This document shows, piece after piece, positions 23,735 through 34,166 of a DNA stretch of 64,000 nt. The notes beneath the pieces were generated by a model that saw nothing but the letters and a program-made list of their open reading frames with translations, was not told the DNA's origin and did no database searches. Within the stretch, counting starts at the first letter, position 1. Each line of letters begins with the position of its first letter. The stretch comes from Marsupella aquatica (lineage: Eukaryota > Marchantiophyta): positions 13,206,001-13,270,000 of the forward strand of contig OZ316897.1 of the NCBI GenBank assembly GCA_973895155.1, written 5' to 3'. The position numbers were made by a program, and so were the translations under genes.

Positions 23735-24459
23735 GTCAAATTAAATTTTTCTAGTAGTCAGAGTGAGGGAGTCTAAGTATATGTCAATTGGTTTGGAATG
23801 TCTTAGTTTACGTACTAGTTGGTTACTAGTGAATCTAAGTAACTTTTATAATATTTTGGGAGACTAGTTTGAATAGGTGGGCATGAGGTATTAATTGGAC
23901 TTGGATACCTTTATATTAATTGCTTTAATTATAATTACATAATATACTATCTGACTATATTACAAGAAGTCATATCCGTGATGGGATGTGACTGCCTCTA
24001 GTAAACCTTAGTTTCAACTCGAGTTGCTTACTGTAGAATGTACTAAAAAATTAGTTAGTTACTTGAATTAATATGGATAGATACCATTCTGACAAGTTTA
24101 TAAATTAATGCTTTCATTTATTACGTAGAAGGTTTACAATAGCTAGGGTCGAGATCATATTGAAGTTAGCTTTAGTTATATTATATTACTTACTTACTAG
24201 TTAGTCAGATTGAATCAATTTTCTACTTCTTATCCAACATATTTTACATTATTATCACCCAAATGTTTTTCTTTAGAATCCAAATTAATATTTCATTTTC
24301 CCCTATATACAATCTTGATTCCCCAAATGTACATGATCTTGTGCCCAAATATACAACTTTCACTGCCCAAATGTACAATTCTTGTACCCAAAAGTATATA
24401 TTTTGGTGCCCAAATGTCCAAAGATCAAATAATTTTCCAGTTTTAATGAATAGATTGAT
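23735..24459. other. Right subterminal region of the 13.4-kb element
   Basis: AT-rich and without a gene. Between 24290 and 24420 the word CCCAAATGTACA or close variants occurs at least five times, ending at the right inverted repeat 24437-24459. The same words flank the left end and fill the MITE at 24530. This fits binding sites for the element's own protein. Confidence 0.6.
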
Positions 24460-24529
24460 AATATAACAACAGCAAATGGCATAGAACAAGAAAGAACACA
24501 GACTGTAGCCTCACCTTAATTTCCGACAA

Positions 24530-24875
24530 ATCACCCTATTCATTAAAAGTGTATTTTATTTTGTTCACTTTTAGGCCTCGAAATGTACACTTTTTGGTCT
24601 CTAAATGTACACTTTTTAACCCCAAAAGGTACACTATAATACAATACTCTACACCTAAATAGTCAATTGTAAACTTGAGGGAGAAAAAATGATCTTTACT
24701 AGAAGTAGTCTCATCCTAGTTCACTTATAAAAGATGAACATGGTGGTATGTTTGATGGCCATCACCTCTATTTCTTGCCCAAATGTGCACTTTTTGAAAG
24801 CCAAATGTACATTAAATTCTATTGCCCAAATGCTCACAAATTGAATAATAATTCACTTTTAATGAATAGATTGAT
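24530..24875 (+). mobile_element. 346-bp MITE related to the 13.4-kb element
   Basis: It begins ATCACCCTATTCATTAAAAG and ends with the reverse complement of ATCAATCTATTCATTAAAAG. So its left and right ends carry the same left-right difference (CC against AT) as the 13.4-kb element. Internal words aaatgtacactttttgg and gcccaaatg match that element's subterminal regions. Flanks share only ACAA on both sides, so the target duplication is uncertain. It has no coding capacity. Confidence 0.7.
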
Positions 24876-24896
24876 ACAAGCGTTTCTCATATGCCT

Positions 24897-25511
24897 TCAG
24901 ACGAGTTTCATCTGTAGGTTCTCCTCCATCTCCTTCTTGTTCCTCTGCAAATTTACTCTCGTCGCTTCTTGGCTGTCTTGTTGTGAAGCTTCTTGTTGGG
25001 CCCCATCTTCTGGGGGCCCATCTCCTGGGACATCATCATCCTTGGGCCCGTCTGTGGCCCCATCATCTTCAGCCCCATCTTCTGTCTCCCCATCATGTTG
25101 GGCCCCATCTTTTGTCTCCCCATCTTCTGTGGCAGGATCATACTCTGCCTTGTCGTCATTTGTCTCCCCATCTTTTGTCTCCCCATCAGAATTTGCCTTG
25201 TCTTCTGTGGCCCCATCATCATCATCCTCTCTAGCCTGTTCTTGTGAAGCATGCTCAGTAGTGGCATCCTCTGCCCCATCTTCTGTGGCATCATCATCAT
25301 CATCCTCTCCATCCTGTTCTTGTGAAGCATGCTCACTAGTGGCATCCTCTACCCCATCTTCTGTGGCCCCATCATCATCATCCTCTCCGGCCTGTTCTTG
25401 TGAAGCATGCTCACTAGTGGCGTCCTCTGCCCCATCTTTTGTGGCCCCATCAATGTCTTTCCTGTCTCCACCCCTTTCTTTTTCAGCTTCATCATCTGTG
25501 TTGTCATCTGT
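24897..25511 (-). CDS. Host gene exon encoding an acidic repeat region
   Basis: After the acceptor cgggttctag the minus strand reads an acidic, repeat-rich exon from 25511. Units of about 26 residues contain TSEHASQEQAGEDDDDGATE or close variants, followed by degenerate ATEDGETKDGA units. The frame reaches a stop at 24897. A donor inside (gagagtaaat, near 24957) would instead let the gene continue to the exons at 11037-10300. The plus strand gives a long Ser/Pro-rich open frame that is only the antisense shadow. Function is unknown. An acidic disordered domain next to Lys-rich exons would fit a chromatin or nucleolar protein, but this is only compositional. Confidence 0.5.
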   Translation of the reverse strand, partial: TDDNTDDEAEKERGGDRKDIDGATKDGAEDATSEHASQEQAGEDDDDGATEDGVEDATSEHASQEQDGEDDDDDATEDGAEDATTEHASQEQAREDDDDGATEDKANSDGETKDGETNDDKAEYDPATEDGETKDGAQHDGETEDGAEDDGATDGPKDDDVPGDGPPEDGAQQEASQQDSQEATRVNLQRNKKEMEENLQMKLV

Positions 25512-25519
25512 CTAGAACC

Positions 25520-25690
25520 CGTGACAAACATCTTCAGCAGAACATAAACCAAAAGCCACAAGTAGAACATGAACAGAGTGGAACATAAACCAGAAGCAGA
25601 ACATGAACCAGAGCGGAACATAAACCAGGCGCAGAACATGAACCAGAAGCAAAACATATACCAGAAGCAGAACATAAACCAGGAGACATG
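25520..25690 (-). repeat. Intron minisatellite, about 20 bp (gaacataaaccagaagc)
   Basis: Eight or nine imperfect copies of agaaca(t/a)(a/g)aaccagaagc fill the intron just upstream of the acidic exon. On the gene strand this is GCTTCTGGTTTATGTTCT. A single copy of GTTTATGTTCT-like sequence also sits before other acceptors of this gene. Confidence 0.75.
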
Positions 25691-25779
25691 CCTAGTATGA
25701 ATGGCATAGGGAAACACATCATACAAAATTGCGATAGGATAGGAGGTCTTGGAATAAAGGCAAAGACAATGTGAGGTAC

Positions 25780-25893
25780 ATGGAGAGTGTTGTTGATGTT
25801 TTTTAGCTTCTTCTGAGTTGGTTCTTGGCTATTCTTGGCTGTTCTTGGCCTTCTCTTCCATGTAGACGATCTGTCAGGACCTACAGTTTTTTC
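25780..25893 (-). CDS. Host gene exon, Lys/Arg-rich
   Basis: After the acceptor tgtgtgcag the minus strand from 25893 encodes EKTVGPDRSSTWKRRPRTAK and then NSQEPTQKKLKN. It looks like an NLS-rich disordered exon. The donor was not identified with confidence; the right-hand limit of homology or coding is a guess. The exon lies between the acidic exon and the intron that received the 19.7-kb CACTA element. Confidence 0.4.
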
Positions 25894-26099
25894 CTGCACA
25901 CAAGTACAAAGAGTCGCATTCCATAATACAAAGGAAAGAACATAAATTTGCTTGGAACATTAATGTCCTGAATAGATAGCATATGAATGTGCCTAACCTG
26001 GTTGTCGATGGAGGTGTAAAGTAAAATTCACATACCCTTCTCGACAAAACATAACTACATTTCACGTTCCCGGTACCGATAGAACATAAACTCAATGAA

Positions 26100-26560
26100 C
26101 ACTAGTAGAAACCGGGGCAATTTAGACCAAACCTTATAAGACTAAGGCCACTAAGTCCTTTTTTACAACTTCAAATGACTCGGAACCATTGCACCGGTTC
26201 ACATGAACACTACAAAAGACTGTGAGTGCTTTTTGGTTTAGGATAAGACTATGAAAAGTTTCCACGTACCCTACTTTGTGAAAGGGTGAACACTCTCGCA
26301 CATGAGTGTTGTAGGGTTTAGTTGTGGGCCTCAATTTGATAATGGGCATATGGGGGGTTTACGTCCGCTATATTGAACACGTACAAACTCACTACATGTC
26401 TAAATGCCCTAATGTCTCATATACTCCATAGTGGGTTTAGGGGGGGTTTACGTCTCAAGGGTGGGCCGATTATATGTGAAGGGTGTGGGTGGTCACCACT
26501 AAAGGGGGTTTAGTAGGGTTTATATGTCAAGGGTGGGCCGGTTAGGTCTCAAGGGGGTGG
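26100..26560 (+). repeat. Front terminus and subterminal repeats of the 19.7-kb CACTA element
   Basis: Behind the terminus come AAGACT/AGTCCTTT-type words (ttataagact, taagtcctttttt, aaaagactgtg). These match the rear-end words (ataaaggact, taaagacta). Between 26350 and 26560 a ggggtttacgtctcaagggtgg unit repeats. This motif differs from the TGACC motif of the left and right elements, so the middle element belongs to another family branch. Confidence 0.7.
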
Positions 26561-29500
26561 GGGTCACCAACATCCCATTCTATTCAAGTTTGCCAAGCCA
26601 AGAACCGGGTGCACGCATACCCAAGATTTTTGGGCTAGCATGATTTTCAATTCACAGCCGGCTCTACTTCACCAACATCCGGCTTTATTGAACTTTTCCA
26701 AGCCAAGAAAAATTTGCTGAAATACCCAAGATGGCCATGTAGTAACACTTCAATGTAGTGGTGTCTCACTTTGGGTGACACTCAACGGCTCACTCAAACG
26801 GTAAGGCTGAGTGGCTCCCCTTAATGACTTAAGTCCCCTAATCTGGTAAAGAGGCACTAAACTGGTCTTTGGGAGTGACTTTGGAGTGTTTGGGCCATCG
26901 TCATTGGACGCAAACGTGAGGGGTCCAAGGTTCGGGGTTTTACGTTGGATTTAGGTTTTGGCTGTAGGGCTAAGAAGGTTGTGGCTGCTGCAACCTTCGA
27001 TCGGAGCTAGTTGTGAGGGCTTCATTCTTCGGGGATTTTTGAGAGAAGGGCCTCTCATTGTTGCACAATTCTCCTGACCCGCACTGCCGATGTGTTGTGG
27101 CTGCACCCAGAGCGACTTGGTGTTGCCATTTGTTTCAAGAAGGTCGTGCTACCATTGCGAGTTGTTGAGGAGAGGGCCAGTTGCTTGCAAAAGGATTTGT
27201 AGATTGTGTCGGAGGTCTAGATTTCTCCATTTCTACCAAGAAACGACGTGCAACAAGGCAATGTGGGGCGCAACGGCAATGTCCAGGGTAGTCCTGAGTG
27301 CTTAGGTCATTCCATTCCTTATGAGAAATGTCGTGCGGCAGGGCAATGTGCAGCGCAACGGCAACAATGTCGAGGGCACTCCTGAGTGCTTAGGTTTTCA
27401 GTGAGTTGCAGTTCGGGAGGAGCTGTGATCTGGGGACTGAGGCGCTGAGGGTTTAGCTGAGGGGAGGAGCTGTGATCTGGGAAGGTGTTGCGGTGCCAAG
27501 GTCTATCGGAAGGTGAGGTGATTGTTGTGGAAGTTTAACTGTAGTGGGTCCTTAAGGTCGCGAAGGCATTCAAAGGAGGCGTGAGCAGGGCGGCAATCGT
27601 TTGCTGTTGCGGAAGGTGGACATTGGAGTTGTGAAGGCGCTGTGGAAGGCGACCACTGCGGAAGGTGGACTGCAGTGGGTCCTTAAGCTCGCGGAGGCAT
27701 TGAAAGGAGGCTAAGCAGGGAGGCAATCGTTGCTGCTGCGGAAGGTGGATATTGGAGTTGTGAAGGAGGTCGTGGAGCTTAAAGAGCAGTTGCAGAATCG
27801 GGAGCCAGTTGTTTGTTAGGAGGAAGCAGTGACAGTGCTGCCATTGGTTATCAGTGTCATCAGCCAAAGGTTAGTCCCGGCCATGCAGCTGAAAGTGCGC
27901 TTCTTTCATCCCTTTTCCAGCAACTTTAGTTCCACATTGTTTTGTTGGGTTGTCTGTTGAATACTTTCATTGCCTCTACAGGCTGAAGGTTACTATAGGC
28001 CCTGGCTTGCGCACCCACTCCTTACACTCATGCCCAAAAACCAAACAACAAGTAGCAGAGCTCAAGCAGATCCGCTCCGCTCTGTTCTCAGCTGGCTGCG
28101 TAGTAGCTACATCTCCTCTGGTCCATCCTATTTTGAGCAATGTCATACCTCCGTAGCATACAGCTTGCCTGATTGAATGGTACATTAGGTTCAGCACATT
28201 TTCCCTATGGCTGAAGAGTTATGGAAAACCCCAACACAATGAAATTCGTTATGATTTGTCTTGGCAGTTGAAGCTGCTGAAATTGCCGATTCTGATTGGA
28301 TTCGGTAGGAATTCAGAATTTGTTGAGTTTGTTTGTTGCTGGATATGAGTTATTCAAGACTCCATGATTTGAGAGAAGCCATTAGCATCCCTTGTAGATC
28401 CTAGTACCATCTGACATTGTGAGGGCTTGAAAGCCTCAAGTGACCGGGCCATCGTTGTATGCAAATTTTTGTTGTTGTATTCATGTACATCCCTGCTTGG
28501 ATGAGGCGTGGTGTTGCTTGTAATCATGTATTTCTTCACACTAGAAAAGCAGTCTGTCATATGAGGTTGTTGGGATTGTCTTCCGGTCAATCATCTTACG
28601 TCTTTGTGTTGTTTTGCGTTTCAGTGAAGGGCACTAGCAAGTAGCAAGAGCAGCGAGCTGTTGATTTGCACCTTAGGCTTGGGCTACGGAGGGAGTTGCT
28701 GCAGCACCACGACAAAGAACAAAAGCACGGGTAACATTACCACTATAGTTGTTGAAGAAAATACCTTTACCTGTTGCCATTTAAGCCGAGTGCACCGCCT
28801 TAAGTTTAAAGATCCCGTTGCTGGTAAGACATCATGGCTACATTGCTTTTCGATGTTGTCCTCTGTCCTTTTGTGGGAAGTGGAAATTCCAAGCTAAGAC
28901 ATGAATTGCCTTTGATTTTGGCTTCAACGTAAGATCTTCATTGCTTCTTCCAAAGCTATCGTGGCCGAGGTTCCCATTCAGCTCTGTTTCTCCATTTTTG
29001 TAGCCCAATGTGAAGCTCTGAACCTACCTTCTGCTGCACATTTCTCATGTGAGAGTTTAGCTTATTGTTCGTCTTCTGTCTTTTGTTTGTTATCATTCAC
29101 GTCCATGTTTCTTCCTATCAGGTTTTTTTGACTTGTCCTAGTTCGGGCTTTCCTTCTACTGCATTTGGTGGTTCGATTTGCCCTGCGCTGTGAGCGCGCG
29201 TATAGTCTTGCAAAATTCCTTTAGAAATCTGGTCAGGTTTATTTGTGAGACAAGCAAATTGCCTTGTTACATCTGGTTCTCTATTACATGCCTTGTTGTC
29301 CCGTCCACTGTTTCCTGGAATTTTGTTTAAGTCGTCCAGAAGAGAATGGTGATTTCTTCTTCAATCAAACAAAACCCCACCCAACCACCACCCAAGAACG
29401 TGGGGTGCGCGCTTCTTAATCCTCCTCAAACTGGCCCCAAGTCTGCTGAAACCCCATATATTACCCACCGGCACCATATATCCTGCTATGTTTGATCCTC

Positions 29501-30627
29501 TGGTCCCTTTTTTTTAAGTTGCTCTTCGCATTGTTGCTTCATGTGGCCTCAGCATAGCAGTTTGTATTTGTTGTTTGTTGTCCATGTATAATTTCACATT
29601 GACTGACATGTCTGTATTTCTGCCCGGCCGTTTTAGATTTGGAGAGGAGACAGGGAAGGTTACCATTGTTCATTGTGCTTTTTTTCTCAACTGCTCAGTC
29701 GTTTGCTTTGCTATTCTTGCCAGTATGTTGTTGTCGGAGCTTGTAACTGCTAAGTCTGTTAATTGGTATTAAATTTTGGTATTTCATTTCATTGGTAGTA
29801 CTTTGTTTCTCTGTTGTGCTGCATTGAATGCTCTTGTTGATTGTTGTGTGTTCCGTCATAGTTCCTGCTTTTAGATATTCGTTTGTAGAACAATTTCCGA
29901 TAACACAATTTTGGTATTACTTCAATCCAAAATTCTATGTAAAAAGACATGAAGTAGCCTTTGTGCTTAATTGCTATGTAGCATCTGACTTCATTTGATT
30001 TTGCTACTGCCTGAAATTCATATCTCTTGCTTGAGTCCCACTTTGCTGGAGTTTTGTTGCTCTCTGTGCTTTGTTGTGCACATCAGGAGCGCAGGCATCT
30101 GAACACCATGATCAGATCAGATCAGATCATGTCAGTATAGTGTGGATAGCAGGGTGTGTGCTGCATTTTGATATGGACAACCAAGTGTAGAGTTGACTCT
30201 TTGTGAATGTTTTAGCCTGTCTTGCCTTGAACTGGGCCATGGATGAATTGAGCTTGTGAGCAGTTTTTTTTCTTTCCCATCTTCCTGAAGCTTTGTCTAC
30301 TTTCTGCCACCTCAGTGGAGGTTCACTTGCAGAACACGACAACCAGTGAGTTTTCTCTTTGCTGCAACCTACAAGGTGAGACTTTCGATCTTTCTGGATG
30401 AAAAAACAGGATCCAAATATGATTTATGTACATGTCCATAGGGAACATGGTTTTATATACATGCTCTTGGTCTTAGGAACTCAGCATGAAATATGTAGTT
30501 GGAACCAATTTAGTGAGTGGGAACTGATAAGTGCAGGTTGGTTGCTGTGGGCAAGGCAAGTCGACCTCCTGCTCGCCTTGCTCATCAAAGGACGTGAACA
30601 GAGGACATCACAACAAAAGCAACACTT
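26560..30627. other. Long non-coding leader of the CACTA element
   Basis: No gene is supported in these 4 kb. Two tandem duplications are clear: about 80-100 bp near 27240-27400 (caacggcaatgtc... cctgagtgcttaggt), and about 98 bp at 27539-27637 repeated at 27670-27766 (starting ctgcagtgggtccttaag, or ctgtagtgggtcc in the first copy). The T-rich DNA of 28.2-30.4 kb resembles intron or 5' leader sequence. Confidence 0.45.
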
Positions 30628-31077
30628 ATGGTGAGGACCCGCAACGCTGAACATGTGCGGTTTGCACGCAAGGCAAAGATGTTGCGCCTTGAGTATGTCA
30701 GACTAGGGATCCTTCCAGCCCAGTCTGCATGGTACTTTGAGTACTCTGTTCTTGCCAGGAACAACTACAGCCGGCCTCTACCTGCTTCAGTACCCTTCCC
30801 GACATCCTTGGTATTTGTGTCTCTTGTACATGACCCACCAAAAATTAGGTGCCAAGGGTGTGTGCACAGTTGCCAATATGACTGTCCTGCCTGTAGGGCT
30901 TCTGGCCCAGAGTTGGATGACCGTTCTCTTGGATGTCGGTTTTTGCACAGAGCACAATGTATCATCTGGAACCACTCGTCATCCTGCAGTGTGCCTGGCA
31001 ATGTCACTTGTCCTGCCCTCCCAGACCCCAACACCGGTGCCTTTGGTGTCTACACATGTTTGGATCACACGCTCTAG
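30628..31077 (+). CDS. Small Cys-rich protein, cargo of the CACTA element
   Basis: An intact 149-codon frame from ATG 30628. The N-terminus is basic (MVRTRNAEHVRFARKAKMLR). The C-terminal half has about ten Cys with C-x2-C-x3-C-x3-C-x2-C spacing (CQGCVHSCQYDCPAC) and later single Cys and His residues, which suggests a zinc-binding region. I do not recognise the family. It lies 0.7 kb before the PHD gene on the same strand, so it may be its first exon or a separate cargo gene. Confidence 0.35.
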   Translation: MVRTRNAEHVRFARKAKMLRLEYVRLGILPAQSAWYFEYSVLARNNYSRPLPASVPFPTSLVFVSLVHDPPKIRCQGCVHSCQYDCPACRASGPELDDRSLGCRFLHRAQCIIWNHSSSCSVPGNVTCPALPDPNTGAFGVYTCLDHTL

Positions 31078-31744
31078 AGGACCACTTGTCTTACCGCATG
31101 CACAGACCAGAGACCATTGGCCTATAACTTAACACTCTGACTTGAACAGAGAGGATATTTACTTAAAATTTTGATGTATGAGCAATTTTGGGTCCAGGGT
31201 TTAGGGTCAACAGTACATAACTTATCCTATTATGGCTGCACTAAGTACAATATCCTAATTTAAGAGGCTAGCAAGCTCACTTAAAAGTCTCCTTTCAAAG
31301 ACTGGAATTAATGGGCCATGTGATAACCTGGAAAAAGTGATTTATGCCTAACTTATTTGTCTCATTCACTATCATAGCCTATTTAGGATGTATAATTTAC
31401 AACCCTGATCACACTGCTTGATACCAATCCTGTTCAAAAAATGCCTGTTTTACATGTCACGACTATTGTATGTGATTCAAATGCATTAAATCTTGTTGCA
31501 GATCTCCTTTGGTGAATCATAGCCACAAAATTGAGGTGTAGGTGGAGCTATTGTACTAGGGGATCATTTTTCAGAGTGGGCTCAACAAACCAAAAAGTAT
31601 GTCTACTCTGCACATGTGTGTGAACATTTCATTGTAGTAGCAATTGCCACTCTAGTCTATATGCTACACTGTACTTTTTGTACACTGCTAAATTGTATTG
31701 TCTGTGCACTCTGCTAAATTGTACTATCTGTCTCATGCGTAGGC

Positions 31745-32425
31745 ATGGCACGCCCTAAAATCCAAGCCAAGAAGCGGGGGACAGAGGTGAGCAACACAGG
31801 TGTAGTTGGGCCAGATGGTAGGAACTTCTCCGCAAGTTAGATATTCCAGAAGGCAGCTCATTGTTGTGCCATTTGTGACGATGGTGGGGGCTTAGCCATA
31901 TGTGAGGGCCCTTGCATGAGGCATTTCTACCTCAACCCGGAGTCTGACCTTGTTGCAGAAAACAACTGTCCAGGGGTGGGCCTCCCGTCAGCACACCAGG
32001 GAGGCTGGATGTGCACTGATTGTTTGGAGAAGCAGGCTAAGTGTGCACAGTGTGGGAAGTTGGGGTCTTATGAGGGCTCTGTTGATGCTCCACCACTTGT
32101 TAGGAAATGCCCTGACATATATTGTGTGAGGTTCTTTTGTTTTTCATGTTTGCCCGATCTTGCCACAGCTTGCCCACTTCATAAGTGCAAGGCATGTGGT
32201 CAGCACGATGAAGATTTCTGGGTGGACATAGTCCACTGTGTTAGGTGTCCCACCATGTGGCACTTTCATTGTTTGAAGGAGCGTCAAGCAGAAGGCTATG
32301 CTTGTGACAGACACATCTATGATCACTCTGCACACGGTGTTGATCGATGGATCTTCTATTGTCATCGCCATGCCATAGATCCTACTTTGCACACTCCCAT
32401 GAGAGATCACATTTCTTGGCTTTGA
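31745..32425 (+). pseudogene. EDM2-like PHD finger gene, CACTA cargo (premature stop near the start)
   Basis: From ATG 31745 the frame starts MARPKIQAKKRG, closely like MARNKQKAMNRCRG of the left-element copy. It then meets TAG at 31838-31840, and continues in frame through CAICDDGGGLAICEGPCMRHF, several CxxC pairs and C-x-R-C-P-T-M-W-H-F-H-C to a stop at 32425. The spacing before the first CxxC is about the same in both copies, so the TAG is probably a nonsense change rather than part of an intron. The Cys/His order resembles the EDM2 zinc-finger block. Presence in two CACTA elements at the same relative position shows it belongs to the transposon, not to a nearby host gene. A role in countering silencing is an inference. 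Confidence 0.65.
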
Positions 32426-33000
32426 ACCTGAATAATGTACATGCATAGTGCACCTGATGTGGATACCTTGGAGATTGCAGACATTCCAATTTTGAGAAGA
32501 AGGACCTCTGTAGGAGAGGATGCTTAGGCAACAAGTACCCTAAGTTCATTACTTGTTCCTGGGTACATGCCTTCAAAAACTCCCCTTAAGCCTTCTAGGA
32601 ACTTTTTTAACTCTGCAATCATTTTGATCACGACTTACATGACATTGCTTAAATTAAATCAGGACTTCTCATTATGAGCATATAAGTTACAAGGCTATTT
32701 AATTTGCGAGAATTCCCTTAAAGTGTACTAACATTTTGTATTCTCATTGAATGTCTGCCCATTTACAACATCTGTATGTGGCATCACAAAACAATTGCAC
32801 TTGTCACCTTCAATATTGTGAAGGCACATATTCAAACTATGAGGTGCATGCTTGCAGGTATCTAGTACGTTTGTCCCAATATTTCTCCCGTTTGGAATCG
32901 GAGCAGAGACTCACCAGACGACTGGACTGGACCAAGTTATAAACGCAGCATTTTAAGGGCCTCCGATTATCAGGTGAACGCATTATCTTCCGGTCTGCAG

Positions 33001-33864
33001 GTGGCCCGTGTGTACATGGCCTCTAGGAAATGTACAAAGGTTGACCACCCGCCTCTGTTGGCTGGAATCAAAGCCATTTTGATTCCTGGCCACTATGGGT
33101 TCACCCAAGTGAGTTGGCCAATCGTACAAAAACAATTCTCAGAGTTCCATGGGACTGAAGTCAAGGACATCACTCCACAGACTACACATGTTGTTGCGGG
33201 GACATGGCTGGATGTGATGAACAAGTGGTCATGGTCCTTCATTGATTCTGCCATTACCAACCAAGGTCTAAAAGTAGTTGAAGTCTCTTGGCTGACTGAT
33301 TCTGTTAAACATAGGTGTGTACAGAGTACTGAGCAATATGAGTTGTGGGAGAGTGAGGAGGCCACTGCAGAGGCTTTGGCTGAAAAGGAAGCCTATGAAG
33401 CAGCGGCAGAGAAACCCAACTTTGCTTTTGTCCAATATGGACCTGTTGTCAACATAGGACACCATCCTATGCGTGCAGATGCTATATTGAATGAGCATGG
33501 CAAGGAGAGAAATACCATTATGAAGGGGTTCAGTGTGGTATTTGCAAAAGAAGGAATTGGGGAGACTAAGTGCAGACTGTACAAGTCCATAGTTGTTGAG
33601 CTAGGTGGGACAGTGGAGGAGAGTCTAACAGAAACCTCCACTCATGTTGTAGGTCTGTCATACATGAAAATATGCAGAAAATTCTTTAAGACAATAGTGC
33701 GTCATTTTGTCATGAACAACAATCTTTGGGTGCTTTCCCTTGATTGGCTTCTGGAATCAGCAGCTAGAGGGAAGCGACAGAATGCTTGGGACTTTGATAT
33801 TTTTGAGGCCTGGCCCTCCAAGATTCAGCGGAGATGTATGCTTAGCAAAGGTGGGAGAGAGTGA
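33001..33864 (+). CDS. Tandem BRCT-domain protein, CACTA cargo
   Basis: An acceptor (ccggtctgcag) ends at 33000. The frame from there, with a first ATG at 33016, is open to 33864. Two BRCT-like units are visible. The first (about residues 10-95 from ATG) has THVVAG and a helix ending in VSWLTDSV. The second (about residues 165-260) has G-G-T-V-E-E, THVVGL and WVLSLDWLLESA. The V-x-x-x-W-(L)-x-D-S pattern at the end of each unit is the BRCT signature Trp. Tandem BRCT units usually bind phosphoserine peptides in DNA-damage or chromatin proteins. The gene follows the PHD gene by about 0.6 kb on the same strand and could be spliced to it, which would give a PHD-BRCT protein. No break is seen. Confidence 0.65.
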   Translation: MARVYMASRKCTKVDHPPLLAGIKAILIPGHYGFTQVSWPIVQKQFSEFHGTEVKDITPQTTHVVAGTWLDVMNKWSWSFIDSAITNQGLKVVEVSWLTDSVKHRCVQSTEQYELWESEEATAEALAEKEAYEAAAEKPNFAFVQYGPVVNIGHHPMRADAILNEHGKERNTIMKGFSVVFAKEGIGETKCRLYKSIVVELGGTVEESLTETSTHVVGLSYMKICRKFFKTIVRHFVMNNNLWVLSLDWLLESAARGKRQNAWDFDIFEAWPSKIQRRCMLSKGGRE

Positions 33865-34166
33865 GGAGTAGGAGTCCCTCATATTTTTGTATAAATCACA
33901 ATTTTGTAATAAATGTGATCCTTGAACTAACTCATCTTGTCATGGTTGGTCGCAGTTGAAGTGATTGTTGTTTCCTGCTACGTGGGGTGTGACTGTGAAT
34001 CTACTTGTTGGGCTCTGTTTGGCTGAAGACTTTGGTGGGTATGCTGCTTCTTCCAGACCGTCAGGCCCTATGTAGGGTCCTCCTACGGGTTGCATCGTGC
34101 ATGGCTATTGCTTGGGCTTACTTGTGTGGATTGGTAACCAGATAGAGTGTAGCTCCATCCGAGATA

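Larger units (their letters stand above)
11082..24459. mobile_element. 13.4-kb TIR element with methyltransferase-like, HAD-like and DUF8039/DUF7869 genes
   Basis: The left end at 11082 reads ATCACCCTATTCATTAAAAC (then TGG). The reverse complement of the right end at 24459 reads ATCAATCTATTCATTAAAAC (then TGG). These are 23-bp inverted repeats with two mismatches. Both sides carry the direct repeat AATATA (11076-11081 and 24460-24465), fitting a 6-bp target duplication. Subterminal CCAAATGTACA-like words occur at both ends. Inside are two minus-strand genes and one plus-strand gene in divergent arrangement, and a private near-palindromic 20-mer that I find nowhere else in the window. A MITE at 24530-24875 shares termini and subterminal words. 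I do not recognise the superfamily. The DUF7869 protein is the best transposase candidate, by inference. Confidence 0.7.

Noticed and set aside
24748-25515. 255-codon plus-strand Ser/Pro-rich frame
   Set aside because: It is the antisense of the acidic repeat exon. The minus strand has the acceptor site, codon-like acidic repeats and neighbouring exons.
31788-31850. A short intron removing the TAG in the PHD gene
   Set aside because: GTGAGC and CAG are present, but the unspliced length before the first CxxC equals that of the left-element copy, which has no intron there.
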